From Affinundibacterium nitidum (lineage in GTDB: Bacteria > Pseudomonadota > Gammaproteobacteria > Burkholderiales > Burkholderiaceae_D): DNA of 64,000 nucleotides. Position numbers and translations under genes: made by a program. Below the pieces are notes generated by a model. The model did no database searches and was not told the origin of the DNA. It saw only the letters and a program-made list of their open reading frames with translations. Shown in pieces: positions 51,872 to 61,150 of this stretch (its first letter is position 1; the number at the start of each line of letters is the position of its first letter). The DNA lies in assembly GCF_014284155.1 (NCBI RefSeq), contig NZ_JACOFZ010000003.1, positions 124,001-188,000 on the forward strand, written 5' to 3'.

Positions 51872-53281
51872 TTAAGATTGTTTTCTCGGCACGATCGCCG
51901 CAACATTCTTCAATCCCATCGCATTAAACAAATGCATGACGAGATAATTTACTTCGTTGAATTGTATGGTTTTCCCACTTCCAGAGATAGGTACTAAGCC
52001 ATTCAACAACTGGGCAGAGGCACCGAACTCAACACGTTCAAGTTGAGAACAATTCAAAATAACGAAATCGTGTGATTTAGCATATTCGACAATATCAGCC
52101 ACCAAACCTTCGGTTTTGCCTTCGATGGTCCGCGGCATCATAAACGATTCCGCACGCGTTTCGGTGACAGGTGAGAGCGGCTCAGCGACCGCCGTCGTGA
52201 TCTTATTAAGTGGCGCCTCATACGCTGGAGGAGACACTTCAAAAGTCACACAGTAATCAATACTAGTTTCCTCGAACGCTTCTTTCATCTGTAGCAGCTG
52301 CAAGATTTCCATCAAGAGCAACCAAGGGGCTTCTGTTTCGTCGCGACGTCCCACTTCAAGAATGGCTTGAATCTGCGCTGTCAGATTTTGGGCGCCAACC
52401 ACGATCAAATCATGCTTGGTCTTTTTCAAATTGCGTAAAGCACGCAACAGCAAACCACAGCCAACGGGGTCAACTTGTTTTACTCGGCCGAAGTCGAGTT
52501 TTAACACTTTATTTTGTTCACTGAGGGTATTCAAACGTTGCAGCAGCTTAATAATGTCACCATCAAGTTGCGCAGGGAAACTGAGGTTAGGCGTTGCCTT
52601 GTTTTCGCCCTCATCGTCACTCTTCTCCGCAGAGGGCTCGAGATTACGCCACACAGGAGGAGAGGTTTCGTACTTGCCAGCATAGTCGAGTGACAGACTT
52701 TCAAATGCATATTGGTTCTGCTCGATCTGATACAGATCAAACAGCATAAACCAAGCGATCGGTGTGGCATTACCCAGGTTATCTTGATCGATTACGCTAC
52801 GCAGCATATGTTCCGCGACCTTGGTCTGCCCAGTGGCAAACAAAATCGCCGCTTCTTCCAACAAGGGCACGGATTCCGTTTGTGCAACCGCATGAGCTTG
52901 AATCTCAGTATGTCCTGATAACAGCTCTGTCGTCGGCAAACTGAGCGCAATGGTACTTTGGAAATCGGTGGCAACAAAATCCGTGTGGAATTGATTTGGT
53001 TCGGTACGTTTCAGCGGATCGCCCGGTGTCGGTTTCGGTTGCAATGATTTAGGCCGCCCCATATCGCGGGACATTTCAAATTCAATTGCATCGATTTTTC
53101 GTTCTGTAGCTCGCGCGATGTGCTTTTTCTCAGTCATCAGATGTGACAAAGCCTCGTCATCTTGGACTTGCCCAATAACGGTATTTTTGCCTTTTGATCG
53201 AGGTTTTTTAGAAAGTGGTTTGTCAGAGGAGGCATCCTCTTCCCGTCCATTCTTCTTTCCAAAAAGCTTAAAAATCCCCAC
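51872..53281 (-). CDS. Protein with duplicated helix-STAS units
   Basis: The 469-residue soluble protein has a basic, likely disordered N-terminus (1-115). A helical segment, a STAS-like domain (about 236-310), a second helical segment and a second STAS-like domain (about 380-465) follow. Helical segments 177-211 and 320-354 are clear internal repeats: Trp near the start, Ala-Phe-Glu, Ser-Leu/Ile-Asp-Tyr, then Ser-Pro-Pro. STAS-domain proteins usually form regulatory switches, but neither domain shows an obvious phosphorylatable serine in the standard place. It lies upstream of hslVU on the same strand; the short spacing hides the hslV promoter within it or just after. Function unknown. Confidence 0.8.
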   Translation of the reverse strand: MGIFKLFGKKNGREEDASSDKPLSKKPRSKGKNTVIGQVQDDEALSHLMTEKKHIARATERKIDAIEFEMSRDMGRPKSLQPKPTPGDPLKRTEPNQFHTDFVATDFQSTIALSLPTTELLSGHTEIQAHAVAQTESVPLLEEAAILFATGQTKVAEHMLRSVIDQDNLGNATPIAWFMLFDLYQIEQNQYAFESLSLDYAGKYETSPPVWRNLEPSAEKSDDEGENKATPNLSFPAQLDGDIIKLLQRLNTLSEQNKVLKLDFGRVKQVDPVGCGLLLRALRNLKKTKHDLIVVGAQNLTAQIQAILEVGRRDETEAPWLLLMEILQLLQMKEAFEETSIDYCVTFEVSPPAYEAPLNKITTAVAEPLSPVTETRAESFMMPRTIEGKTEGLVADIVEYAKSHDFVILNCSQLERVEFGASAQLLNGLVPISGSGKTIQFNEVNYLVMHLFNAMGLKNVAAIVPRKQS

Positions 53282-53652
53282 AGCGACCTAACTTGTAATT
53301 TAGAAATGATATTTTAATATCTTCGCGTATCCATAGCACTCATGTCAAATATATTACACGAGGCAATGTCATTCCACTACAGAAGTATAGTCGGAATTCA
53401 TCTCTTTTTGCTTACTTATCCCGCCAAGGCGCGGATAAAATCAAAGAAAGTTCAAACAACACAACTATCTCTTAAGATAAATCAGAAACTTTAAGTTAAC
53501 ACAACACCGCGGTTTTCCAAGCAAACTGCGCCTTATTTCTCACAATTTGTTCAAACACTCTGTACATCAAAAAATGTACATGCAATTAAAGCGATAAACC
53601 ACGGCCTGTGTCGTGTTACAAAATTTTACGATTTAATTTCAAAACACCTTGC
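53282..53652. other. Intergenic region upstream of STAS-unit gene
   Basis: This AT-rich region lies between the end of the ZnuD-like gene and the start of the STAS-unit gene. It holds a palindrome TGTACAT-N6-ATGTACA (53561-53580). No terminator with a U-run is obvious for the receptor gene, and no RNA gene is seen. Confidence 0.4.
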
Positions 53653-55650
53653 TTAGAAGTTTGCTCGCACACCGACAATCAAGCTACGCATTGGTTGCGG
53701 CACCGTCTCTTTCAAGACTGAGGTCGCAAGGCGAATATCTTGATTTAATAGATTGCGCACCTGCATGAACCACGTCAACTGCGAATACTGATAAGGATGA
53801 GTGTACGTGACATTCAAGTCTATCTTCGTGAAAGCGGGTGTCGCAAAACTTTCATTGGCAGCCAGACGTTCTTGACGCATTGCATGCAAAACACTGATTG
53901 TGTTTCTCCAACCTTGATGACGGAAACCAAAGTCTAAGCCTACGCGATCAGCTGCCTGCAGTGGCAGGTTACCACGTCCATCTAATGTCCCACGTGATGT
54001 ATCGGCGAATGCTCTAACTGAGAATCCTTCACCGACAGGGTTATATGAAACCTCCGCTTCACCACCACGAATTGTTGCTTTCGCTTGTTTCCAATGGCGT
54101 TGCGTAAACTCTCCAGCCAAATCCGCCTCACCCTCTTCATTCACCATCACGCCATCGACCTGACCATACACATAGTCTTTTACTCGATTGACGAAAGTAT
54201 TGATCTTCCAATGAAGTAAGCCGCTCGTTTTTTGCAAACTGAACTCAAGATTTTTCGACACTTCCTTACGTAAAAAAGCATCGCCAATATCGAAAGTCAA
54301 AGTCGATTCGTGTGGTCCATGCGAATATAGTTCCTCAGTCCCTGGAGCACGCTCAGCACTTGATAAACTCGTGACAATTTCCAAATCACGATTCACCGGA
54401 ATCATAGCACCGACAGAAAACGAAGCTAAGGAGAAACTACGGCTCGGCAAACCAAATTCGAGCTCGGGGTTGCGACGCACATTTTCTAAGCGTCCACCAA
54501 AACTCGCTGTGAAGTCTTGATATTTTTTCTGTTCAATCAAAAAGGCCGCGATTGAAGAGGACTTTGTTGTAGGAACCGTATCAGCTCTGCCAGTGGCAGC
54601 CGCGAGTGCAGAAAACTTACTTTCTTCTGTATGCAAACCAAGACTGCCCTCCCAGCCATTCCAGTTGGCGTGAGATGCGGTTAATCGAGTTTCAAAAGTT
54701 CGGTTTTTAAAATCAGTCGCTGGCGTTCCATCTTCCATCTTTTCCGTATGCTGATAGTCGGTCGCGCCGGCTTTAAATTTGAGCGAATCGAAGATCAAAA
54801 AAGACTGATAAATCGCACTGTCAACGTCGAAACGCGTTTGCTTTAAATCGATGAAGGCACGCTCATCGGTTGGAATGCCATACTTATCTTCCATGCGCTG
54901 CACTGAGGCGCCAAAATGTCCCCACGGCTGCACCAATGTCGCGCCGAAGCCCAAGCTCTTTTCTTGAGAAAAGCTGGAAGGCAAACGCCCTCTGATTTCG
55001 CCGCTTCCGTCAGCGTTCGCCGCGCCTGGAATTTTATAATTATCTGCATCACGAGAGTTACCATCGAAATGCAAAGCAAGGTCTCCCACCGAGTTATCTA
55101 GAAAAAACGAAGCACTTTTTTCTTTGTTGACGGCGCCGTACTTTACTTCCGCTTCGCCGTTCAGCTGTTTACTCAGGGTAGTTGGGATACGACCATCAAC
55201 TACATTCACCAAACCACCAATGGCACCGCTTCCATATAGCAATGCGGCAGGACCACGCAAGATTTCAATTTGTTGAGAACTCGCCGTCTCACTCGCCACC
55301 GCGTGATCATTTGAAATACTCGATACGTCCGCTACCGCCATACCATTTTGCAAAATCTTGACGCGCGGGCCTTCCAGGCCGCGAATAATGGGACGAGAAG
55401 CTCCGGCACCAAAACCTGAGGCACTAACCCCCAACTCACCACCCAAGGTTTCACCAAGTGAGCTACCAATTTTTGATCTTAATTCTGAGCCAGACAGCAC
55501 CTTCGTAGGGCTCAAAATCTGCATCGACTCTTCTTTACCAAGAGGATTTGCAGACACAGTTACGGTTGAAGTTTGGGCAAAAGCGACCGAACTTAAGGGA
55601 GCAAAGATGGAAAGCACAGCGCTTGCGATTAGACGTGGTTTTATAGACAT
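53653..55650 (-). CDS. ZnuD-like TonB-dependent receptor
   Basis: The 665-residue protein has a signal peptide (Val-Ala-Phe-Ala-Gln near residue 25-26), a plug and a barrel ending in Arg-Ala-Asn-Phe. The plug reads Ile-Ile-Arg-Gly-Leu-Glu-Gly-Pro-Arg-Val-Lys-Ile-Leu, Asn-Asp-His-Ala-Val, Gln-Gln-Ile-Glu-Ile-Leu-Arg-Gly-Pro, Gly-Leu-Val-Asn-Val-Val-Asp-Gly-Arg-Ile-Pro. This closely resembles the neisserial zinc receptor ZnuD as I recall it. Unlike that protein it is not His-rich. The position near Zur and CobW supports a role in zinc uptake. The ATG chosen follows AGGAAT; a longer frame adds 14 residues. It could also import haem or copper, which related receptors do. Confidence 0.88.
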   Translation of the reverse strand: MSIKPRLIASAVLSIFAPLSSVAFAQTSTVTVSANPLGKEESMQILSPTKVLSGSELRSKIGSSLGETLGGELGVSASGFGAGASRPIIRGLEGPRVKILQNGMAVADVSSISNDHAVASETASSQQIEILRGPAALLYGSGAIGGLVNVVDGRIPTTLSKQLNGEAEVKYGAVNKEKSASFFLDNSVGDLALHFDGNSRDADNYKIPGAANADGSGEIRGRLPSSFSQEKSLGFGATLVQPWGHFGASVQRMEDKYGIPTDERAFIDLKQTRFDVDSAIYQSFLIFDSLKFKAGATDYQHTEKMEDGTPATDFKNRTFETRLTASHANWNGWEGSLGLHTEESKFSALAAATGRADTVPTTKSSSIAAFLIEQKKYQDFTASFGGRLENVRRNPELEFGLPSRSFSLASFSVGAMIPVNRDLEIVTSLSSAERAPGTEELYSHGPHESTLTFDIGDAFLRKEVSKNLEFSLQKTSGLLHWKINTFVNRVKDYVYGQVDGVMVNEEGEADLAGEFTQRHWKQAKATIRGGEAEVSYNPVGEGFSVRAFADTSRGTLDGRGNLPLQAADRVGLDFGFRHQGWRNTISVLHAMRQERLAANESFATPAFTKIDLNVTYTHPYQYSQLTWFMQVRNLLNQDIRLATSVLKETVPQPMRSLIVGVRANF

Positions 55651-55709
55651 AACAATTCCTGAAAATGAATAACAAAACCGTTGCGAGAGCAACGATTAAC
55701 AAAGCGAAT

Positions 55710-55725
55710 GAACGCAATTGCGTTC
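55710..55725. promoter_or_regulatory. Candidate operator, 16-base perfect palindrome
   Basis: GAACGCAA-TTGCGTTC, a perfect palindrome, lies between the DUF2946 gene and the receptor start, about 60 bases before the ATG. A second palindrome CGTTGC-GAGA-GCAACG (55679-55694) lies closer to the start. Either may be a Zur-type site, but I cannot match it to a consensus with certainty. Confidence 0.4.
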
Positions 55726-55730
55726 CATTT

Positions 55731-56105
55731 TCAGACTGGAGGTGCTCGAGAGAGGAAGGAAAGACGAAGAGTAGAAAGCCAATTAAAGACGGTCTTATCT
55801 GCAATCAAACGTGGAATAGGAACAGGTGCAAAATGCCAAGACACTGCATGCTGAACACCATCAACAATGCTGCCGGCATCGACCAACAAGCATGAGTGAA
55901 TCGCGGCATCCGCATCGCTCAGTTTCCTAAGCTCAAATTTACCGTCGCCATCAAAGGCGATCGAGAGTACCTGACCTGCATTAGTACTCATATGAGACAT
56001 ACGGTGAGCAAAGCCAAACCATTGCGATGTAAAAATCGCCAACACCAATAGCCATAGCATGGCTATAGCTTGTGAAGGTCTCTTTTTACTCGTCGTAAAG
56101 GGCAT
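55731..56105 (-). CDS. DUF2946-family protein
   Basis: The 124-residue protein has an N-terminal membrane or signal helix (Ile-Ala-Met-Leu-Trp-Leu-Leu-Val-Leu-Ala-Ile-Phe), a His-containing segment (His-Arg-Met-Ser-His-Met) and a C-terminal Phe-Leu-Ser-Arg-Ala-Pro-Pro. With the Ala-Ile-His-Ser-Cys-Leu-Leu-Val-Asp motif in the middle this matches DUF2946 proteins, which often sit next to TonB receptors for metals. His and Cys residues suggest metal contact, but the function is unknown. The ATG is preferred over an upstream TTG. It is directly upstream of the ZnuD-like gene. Confidence 0.75.
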   Translation of the reverse strand: MPFTTSKKRPSQAIAMLWLLVLAIFTSQWFGFAHRMSHMSTNAGQVLSIAFDGDGKFELRKLSDADAAIHSCLLVDAGSIVDGVQHAVSWHFAPVPIPRLIADKTVFNWLSTLRLSFLSRAPPV

Positions 56106-56222
56106 TTGTACTTTATCCGTCGAAACCAAGAAAAAATTTACGAACCAAAATAGTAGGCGTCACTGATTAACACTTACATAGACAACAAAATTTGAAACAA
56201 AGTTGCATAAGCCAACGTAAAA

Positions 56223-56246
56223 AATGCGCAGACAAAGCTGCGCATT
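56223..56246 (-). terminator. Terminator after dksA
   Basis: The arms AATGCGCAG and CTGCGCATT enclose a 6-base loop. On the minus strand it is followed by a run of T. It lies 20 bases after the dksA stop codon. Confidence 0.85.
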
Positions 56247-56266
56247 CATTCAGCATACAAACGCGA

Positions 56267-56722
56267 TCAATCGCCGTAGAGCTTTTGTTTCAGTTCGCGA
56301 CGCTGTTGTGCTTCAAGTGACAAAGTTGCCGTTGGTCGGGCCAATAAACGCGGCACCCCAATTGGCTCGCCTGTTTCTTCACACCAGCCATAATCTCCTG
56401 CATCAATCGCGGCGATCGATTGCTGTACTTTACGCAGCAATTTACGTTCACGATCACGAGTGCGCAATTCCAAAGAATGCTCTTCTTCGATCGTGGCGCG
56501 GTCAGCTGGATCCGGAACTAAAACGGTTTCTCTCAGGTGCTCGGTCGTTTCGTCAGCATTCTTCAGCAAATCTTTTTCAAGTTGTTGCAAACGTGCTTTG
56601 AAAAACGCCAATTGAGCATCATTCATATAGTCCTTCTCGCCCATCTTCAGAATTTCTTCTTCGGTGAGCAAAACAGGCGCTTCATTGACTGCTGCAGTCG
56701 ATTTAGATGATTTAGTTGCCAC
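56267..56722 (-). CDS. dksA: DksA, RNA-polymerase-binding ppGpp cofactor (one-cysteine type)
   Basis: The 151-residue protein enters the RNA-polymerase secondary channel and works with ppGpp in the stringent response. The coiled-coil tip is intact: Asp71, Asp74 and Ala76 in Asp-Pro-Ala-Asp-Arg-Ala, equal to the E. coli numbering. In the zinc-finger region only Cys114 remains, and the other three ligand positions are Thr117, Ser135 and Ala138, so it should fold without zinc. This is a recurrent type in alpha- and betaproteobacteria as I recall. Proximity to zinc genes makes its zinc independence relevant. It has its own terminator. Confidence 0.93.
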   Translation of the reverse strand: MATKSSKSTAAVNEAPVLLTEEEILKMGEKDYMNDAQLAFFKARLQQLEKDLLKNADETTEHLRETVLVPDPADRATIEEEHSLELRTRDRERKLLRKVQQSIAAIDAGDYGWCEETGEPIGVPRLLARPTATLSLEAQQRRELKQKLYGD

Positions 56723-56887
56723 TTCGCTTACTTTCGATACATCGGGTTAATCTATGCAAGTTGCAGGTCACAAAAATTTGACCCGCTACTTCCCCTCAAG
56801 GACAAGTATATAGTTTGCTTGTTCCGCATACAAACCTATTGAATTTTTCCGCCAATTTAAGGCCAATCAATTCAATAGGGCGCTAGT

Positions 56888-57943
56888 TTATACCAAACAT
56901 TGCTCCAAACCTTGAATAAAAATCTCTTTCGGTAAATTTTTACCAATAAACACCATTTTGCTTTCTTTTGGTTCACTTTCCGACCATTTTGCCCCTATAT
57001 CGGTGCCCATAATTTGGTGCACGCCTTGGAAAATCACTTTGCGGTCAGCGTGTTCCATATACAACACTCCCTTGTAGCGAAGCATGCGTGGGCCATAAAC
57101 CTGTACCAATCCGCCTAGAAAATAATCTAACTTTTCTGTATTAAATGCACGCTTTGTCTTGTAGACGAAAGCGGCAATTTCATCGCTGTGATGTGAATGA
57201 TGGTGGTCTGCATGGTTGTGATGCTCGTGATCGTGCCCATGATGATGTTCATGATCACAGTGATCATCACATTCGTGATGTTCTTCGGTCTGAAGGAAAT
57301 CTGGATCCAAATCTAATTTGGCATTCAGGTTAAAACCCTTGATATCGAGCACTTCACTAATCGCCACTTTCCCGAAATCACTCACACTCATTGTGGCGCG
57401 TGGATTCATCTGCACCAAACGCGCTTTCAATTGCGTAATCTGCTCAGGGCTAACTAGATCGGACTTAGACAACAATATTTTGTCAGCAAACCCAACCTGC
57501 CGTTGCGCTTCTTCATGCTCATCCAACTGTTGCATGGCATGGCGTGCATCGACCACAGTCACTACTGCATCAAGCATATAATGAAGGCCCGCTTCTTCAT
57601 CGACAAAGAAGGTTTGTGCTACTGGTCCGGGATTCGCAAGCCCCGTCGTTTCAATGACTAAACGATCAAAATCAATTTTGCCCGCTTGCTTTTGTGCGAT
57701 TAGATTGCTCAGGGCTGTGATTAGATCGCCGCGGACCGTGCAGCAAATACAGCCATTATTCATCTCCACAATTTGCTCGTTAGTGTCTTGCACTAGAATT
57801 TCATTGTCGATGTTTTCTTGACCAAATTCGTTTTCGATCACAGCAATCTTATAGCCATGATGCTCCTGCAAAATCCGATTCAATAATGTCGTTTTTCCAG
57901 CCCCTAGAAAACCAGTCAGAATTGTGGTTGGAATCAATGCCAT
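56888..57943 (-). CDS. CobW/COG0523-family GTPase with His-rich loop
   Basis: The 351-residue G3E GTPase has the Walker A motif Gly-Phe-Leu-Gly-Ala-Gly-Lys-Thr (11-18), the metal motif Cys-Ile-Cys-Cys (65-68) and Ser-Lys-Ser-Asp (159-162) as guanine-specifying motif. A long His/Asp-rich insertion (about 222-252) is followed by a C-terminal CobW domain. Such proteins are metallochaperones, and those next to Zur usually handle zinc under limitation (ZigA/YeiR type). The gene follows the Zur-type gene by 15 bases, so it is very probably in its operon and under zinc control. Confidence 0.93.
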   Translation of the reverse strand: MALIPTTILTGFLGAGKTTLLNRILQEHHGYKIAVIENEFGQENIDNEILVQDTNEQIVEMNNGCICCTVRGDLITALSNLIAQKQAGKIDFDRLVIETTGLANPGPVAQTFFVDEEAGLHYMLDAVVTVVDARHAMQQLDEHEEAQRQVGFADKILLSKSDLVSPEQITQLKARLVQMNPRATMSVSDFGKVAISEVLDIKGFNLNAKLDLDPDFLQTEEHHECDDHCDHEHHHGHDHEHHNHADHHHSHHSDEIAAFVYKTKRAFNTEKLDYFLGGLVQVYGPRMLRYKGVLYMEHADRKVIFQGVHQIMGTDIGAKWSESEPKESKMVFIGKNLPKEIFIQGLEQCLV

Positions 57944-57957
57944 AGAAATCCTTTAAT

Positions 57958-58467
57958 TTACCGTGTATTACAGAGATCACACCATCCCTTGATGGTGAGC
58001 TCAATACCATGGGTAGCGAAACCTTGTTGTGCAGTGGCGGCTAAAGTCGCACCCAATTGTTGTTGCAAGTCACGTGAGAATTGCGGCTGATCTAAACAAA
58101 AGACTTTCGCGCAGCGCGTGCATTGAAAATGCCCGTGCTGATGTGCCATCGTATCTTGCACACTGGCATTGTGGCCAGCGCCCCCCATACGAAATCGAAA
58201 AACGCGGTCATCGCCAATGATCTTGTGTGCTAAACCCGCATCGGCGAGGCAGTCCAAAGCTCGATACAGAGTAACCCTATCCATTTGTGGCAGCGCTTCT
58301 TGCAACTCAGTATGAGACATGGCCCGTTGCTGCGCCAACAAAAGAGAAAGAACGTCGATCCGTGCCACGGTCACTCGTACCAAGGCCAAACGCAGGTGTT
58401 CCTTCGCTTGGGCTCGAACGTGCTCGATGCTGATCTCATTTGAGACACTAGGTGTGCGGCTCATCAA
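57958..58467 (-). CDS. zur: Fur-family regulator, probable Zur
   Basis: The 169-residue protein has a winged HTH (Ser-His-Thr-Glu-Leu-Gln-Glu-Ala, then Val-Thr-Leu-Tyr-Arg-Ala-Leu-Asp). A C-terminal dimerisation domain carries His109, His111, His113 and structural zinc cysteines in pairs 116/119 and 163/166. Within the Fur family, the co-location with a COG0523 GTPase and a ZnuD-like receptor points to zinc sensing (Zur) rather than iron or peroxide sensing. In the presence of zinc it should repress uptake genes. A palindrome just upstream may be an autoregulatory site. Confidence 0.85.
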   Translation of the reverse strand: MMSRTPSVSNEISIEHVRAQAKEHLRLALVRVTVARIDVLSLLLAQQRAMSHTELQEALPQMDRVTLYRALDCLADAGLAHKIIGDDRVFRFRMGGAGHNASVQDTMAHQHGHFQCTRCAKVFCLDQPQFSRDLQQQLGATLAATAQQGFATHGIELTIKGWCDLCNTR

Positions 58468-58510
58468 TTTAGACGGGTGAATACAAGAAGTGCGTCATTA
58501 TGCCCGAAAA

Positions 58511-58525
58511 TGCAATTGAGTTGCA
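58511..58525. promoter_or_regulatory. Candidate Zur autoregulatory site
   Basis: TGCAA-TTGAG-TTGCA, an inverted repeat 44 bases before the zur start. It shares the core GCAATTG with the palindrome before the ZnuD-like gene. It lies within the 73-base gap between xerC and zur, so it must also hold the zur promoter if there is one. Confidence 0.4.
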
Positions 58526-58540
58526 AAAACTTCCGTGCAC

Positions 58541-59458
58541 TTATTTTTTTGCACGAGGGTGGGTGGCGTCATAGACTTTCGCCAAGTGCTGGAAGTCGAG
58601 TGCTGTATAGACTTGCGTTGCAGCGATTGAACTATGGCCCAACATCTCTTGCACCGCTCGCAAGTCGCCAGAAGATTGCAAAACATGGGTTGCAAATGAA
58701 TGCCGTAAGACATGCGGATGGACGTCGGACGGTACCCCCATTGCTTGCGCATGTGCTTTCAAGCGCAACTGCACCAAACGCACAGACATACGGGTTCCAC
58801 GCTCGGTTAGAAATAGAGGATGATTGTCAGTCTTTAGCAGTTGGCCACGTACCGCAAGCCAATCTCTAATCGCATCCAAAGCAGGCTTGCCAACAGGCAC
58901 GATACGTTGTTTGTTACCCTTACCGGTCACGTGCACTTCGGCCTGTGCTAAGTCGACCCACCCTTGCGATGGACGACCACCATCTCCGAAATCTTGCAAA
59001 TCAAGGGCCACTAATTCCGACACCCGCAAACCACTCGAATAGAGCAATTCAAACATGGCACGGTTTGCCGCCATCGATGGTGCATCGCTACCATGATGCG
59101 CCACTAAGTTCACTGCATCATCAGCACCTAGGGCTTTCGGTAAGCTTTTACTCTTCTTGGGTGCTTTAATGCCATCGACCGGGTTAGCGGGCAAATCGAT
59201 TTGCTGCGCTAACCAACGATAGTATCCCCGCCAACTCGAAAGCTTGCGAGCAATGCTACGGGCACTGAGTCCCTGCGCGTGCATCTGTGAAGTGAACCTG
59301 CGCACATCATAATAACTTAACGAATCTAGGCTACGTCCTTGTGCGAACTTCTGCAGCTCTTGCAAGTCGAGTGAGTAGTTATCGAGGGTGTGAGGAGATA
59401 ATTGCCGTTGAAAACGCAGAACATCAAGATATTCTTGAACACTGATGTCTGAGCTCAT
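58541..59458 (-). CDS. xerC: Site-specific tyrosine recombinase XerC
   Basis: The 305-residue protein resolves chromosome dimers at dif with XerD. An N-terminal SAM-like domain (1-95) precedes the catalytic domain with Arg145, Lys180, His249, Arg252, His275 and Tyr284, all of the expected set. It is downstream of DUF484 in the same run, a standard dapF-DUF484-xerC order. Confidence 0.96.
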   Translation of the reverse strand: MSSDISVQEYLDVLRFQRQLSPHTLDNYSLDLQELQKFAQGRSLDSLSYYDVRRFTSQMHAQGLSARSIARKLSSWRGYYRWLAQQIDLPANPVDGIKAPKKSKSLPKALGADDAVNLVAHHGSDAPSMAANRAMFELLYSSGLRVSELVALDLQDFGDGGRPSQGWVDLAQAEVHVTGKGNKQRIVPVGKPALDAIRDWLAVRGQLLKTDNHPLFLTERGTRMSVRLVQLRLKAHAQAMGVPSDVHPHVLRHSFATHVLQSSGDLRAVQEMLGHSSIAATQVYTALDFQHLAKVYDATHPRAKK

Positions 59459-59518
59459 GGTGTATTCGTAGTAAGTGATGGAGGAGCGCGCAAGGACGCC
59501 CCTCCGAAGCTACACAAT

Positions 59519-60178
59519 TTATAAATCAATCATGCAATATAAAGCAGCGCTCGTCGTATCACCGATTTTTGCCAAAAAGTCAGTCGCCATCTCTTTGGTG
59601 AACCTCGCTGGATCAGGAGAACCTAATACCAATAAGCCAAAAGTTGGTTCATCAGCGGCTATGCGCAGAGGTAACATTGCCATTGAAGCGATGGCTTCAT
59701 CCGACTCAATCCAGGAAGCAGCTTCAAATTCTTGATTTTTGCCGCAGAAAGGGGTGGTCATCCCTTTTGCAAATAACTGCACATCTTCAGTAGTGGCTTC
59801 AGCGAACCACGTATGTTTGAAGTCTTCGGCCACACTCCACAGACGCAGCGTCGCGTATGGCAGATTGAAGATGTCTTGCATACTTTTTGTCAGGATATAA
59901 GGTAAATCAACATCGTTGCGTGCCAACAAGAGTTCGCGAGTCCACATTTGAAATTTGGCGGTGATAGCGTCGTTATCTTGTGCGACACGCATCAGTTCTG
60001 CCAAACGAAGTTCCATTACTTTCAATTTTTCGCGAACGATTTCCATCTGGCGTTCTTGCAGTGAAATGGTCCGCCCCATTATTGGGCTAGTTAATTTAAT
60101 ACTCGATAACAGCTCCGCATGTTCTTCAAAGAAGTGCGGGTTTTGACTCAGGTACTCAGCGATATCATTGGTGTTCAT
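59519..60178 (-). CDS. DUF484 family protein
   Basis: The 219-residue protein fits the DUF484 family. The N-terminus Asp-Ile-Ala-Glu-Tyr-Leu-Ser-Gln-Asn-Pro-His-Phe-Phe-Glu-Glu-His is followed by a coiled helix (Gln-Glu-Arg-Gln-Met-Glu-Ile-Val-Arg-Glu-Lys) and a GAF-like domain. The function is not established, but the gene sits regularly between dapF and xerC. It is probably translated with both. Confidence 0.9.
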   Translation of the reverse strand: MNTNDIAEYLSQNPHFFEEHAELLSSIKLTSPIMGRTISLQERQMEIVREKLKVMELRLAELMRVAQDNDAITAKFQMWTRELLLARNDVDLPYILTKSMQDIFNLPYATLRLWSVAEDFKHTWFAEATTEDVQLFAKGMTTPFCGKNQEFEAASWIESDEAIASMAMLPLRIAADEPTFGLLVLGSPDPARFTKEMATDFLAKIGDTTSAALYCMIDL

Positions 60179-60235
60179 CTGGTTTTACTCTTTTTATCAA
60201 TGTCTATGTGTTTACTTGACCACAGTGCCTTGGAC

Positions 60236-61102
60236 TTAAGCGATCGAAGCAGAGATTTCTATTTCACCTTCAAACACGGTAACCGCTGGCCCGCTTAGGA
60301 AAACTGGATGACCTTCGCCTAGCCAAGCAATTTGAAGCTCGCCGCCGCGCATTTGCACTTGCACAGGGGATTGTAGGATTCCTCTTCGTATACCCGCAAC
60401 CACAGCCGCACATGCCCCCGTGCCACATGCAAGGGTTTCGCCCGCGCCGCGCTCATACACTCGCAATTGAACATGCTGAGCGTCGTTCACTTGCATAAAA
60501 CCAGCGTTCACCCGCTTTTGAAAGCGAGGGTGGCGCTCAATCTGTGGCCCTTCGGTCGCAATTGGATGCCCGCCAATGTCAGAAACAATTTGAACAGCGT
60601 GTGGATTGCCCATAGAGACGCAAGAAATCCAGGCATTCGCATCGAACAGAGGGAGTGACCATAAGGTATCGCCCCCTTCGACCTTGCTCTGCAATTCTTC
60701 GGTTTGAAAATGGGAGTCTGCAGGCGCAAAGCTCGGGACACCCATATTCACTGTCACGCGCCCGTCTTCAGCCACCGATGGTTCGATCACCCCCGACATC
60801 GTTTGAACACGAATTGTTTTCTTTTGCGTCAATCCTTTTTCGATAACGAAGCGAACAAAGGCGCGAGAACCGTTGCCGCATTGTTCGACCTCTCCACCAT
60901 CCGCATTAAAAATGCGATAACGGAAATCGACACTATCGTTCGGTGCAGTCTCGACGACTAGAATCTGATCTGCACCAATACCGAAGCGACGATCAGCCAA
61001 GAATCGCCACTGCTCTGGTGTGAAATTGACATTTTGATGAATGGCATCGATCACAATAAAATCATTGCCAGCACCATGCATTTTGGTGAATTTAAGTTTC
61101 AT
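60236..61102 (-). CDS. dapF: Diaminopimelate epimerase
   Basis: The 288-residue protein interconverts LL- and meso-diaminopimelate for lysine and peptidoglycan. The two catalytic cysteines are Cys75 (Glu-Gln-Cys-Gly-Asn-Gly) and Cys226 (Leu-Ala-Cys-Gly-Thr-Gly). The N-terminus [12 protein letters not shown] is canonical, so the start is firm. It heads a minus-strand run with DUF484 and xerC. Confidence 0.97.
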   Translation of the reverse strand: MKLKFTKMHGAGNDFIVIDAIHQNVNFTPEQWRFLADRRFGIGADQILVVETAPNDSVDFRYRIFNADGGEVEQCGNGSRAFVRFVIEKGLTQKKTIRVQTMSGVIEPSVAEDGRVTVNMGVPSFAPADSHFQTEELQSKVEGGDTLWSLPLFDANAWISCVSMGNPHAVQIVSDIGGHPIATEGPQIERHPRFQKRVNAGFMQVNDAQHVQLRVYERGAGETLACGTGACAAVVAGIRRGILQSPVQVQMRGGELQIAWLGEGHPVFLSGPAVTVFEGEIEISASIA

Positions 61103-61150
61103 GCCTTCATTATAGCGCGACTGTCAGCATTGAAACGATGTCGTAGCTGC

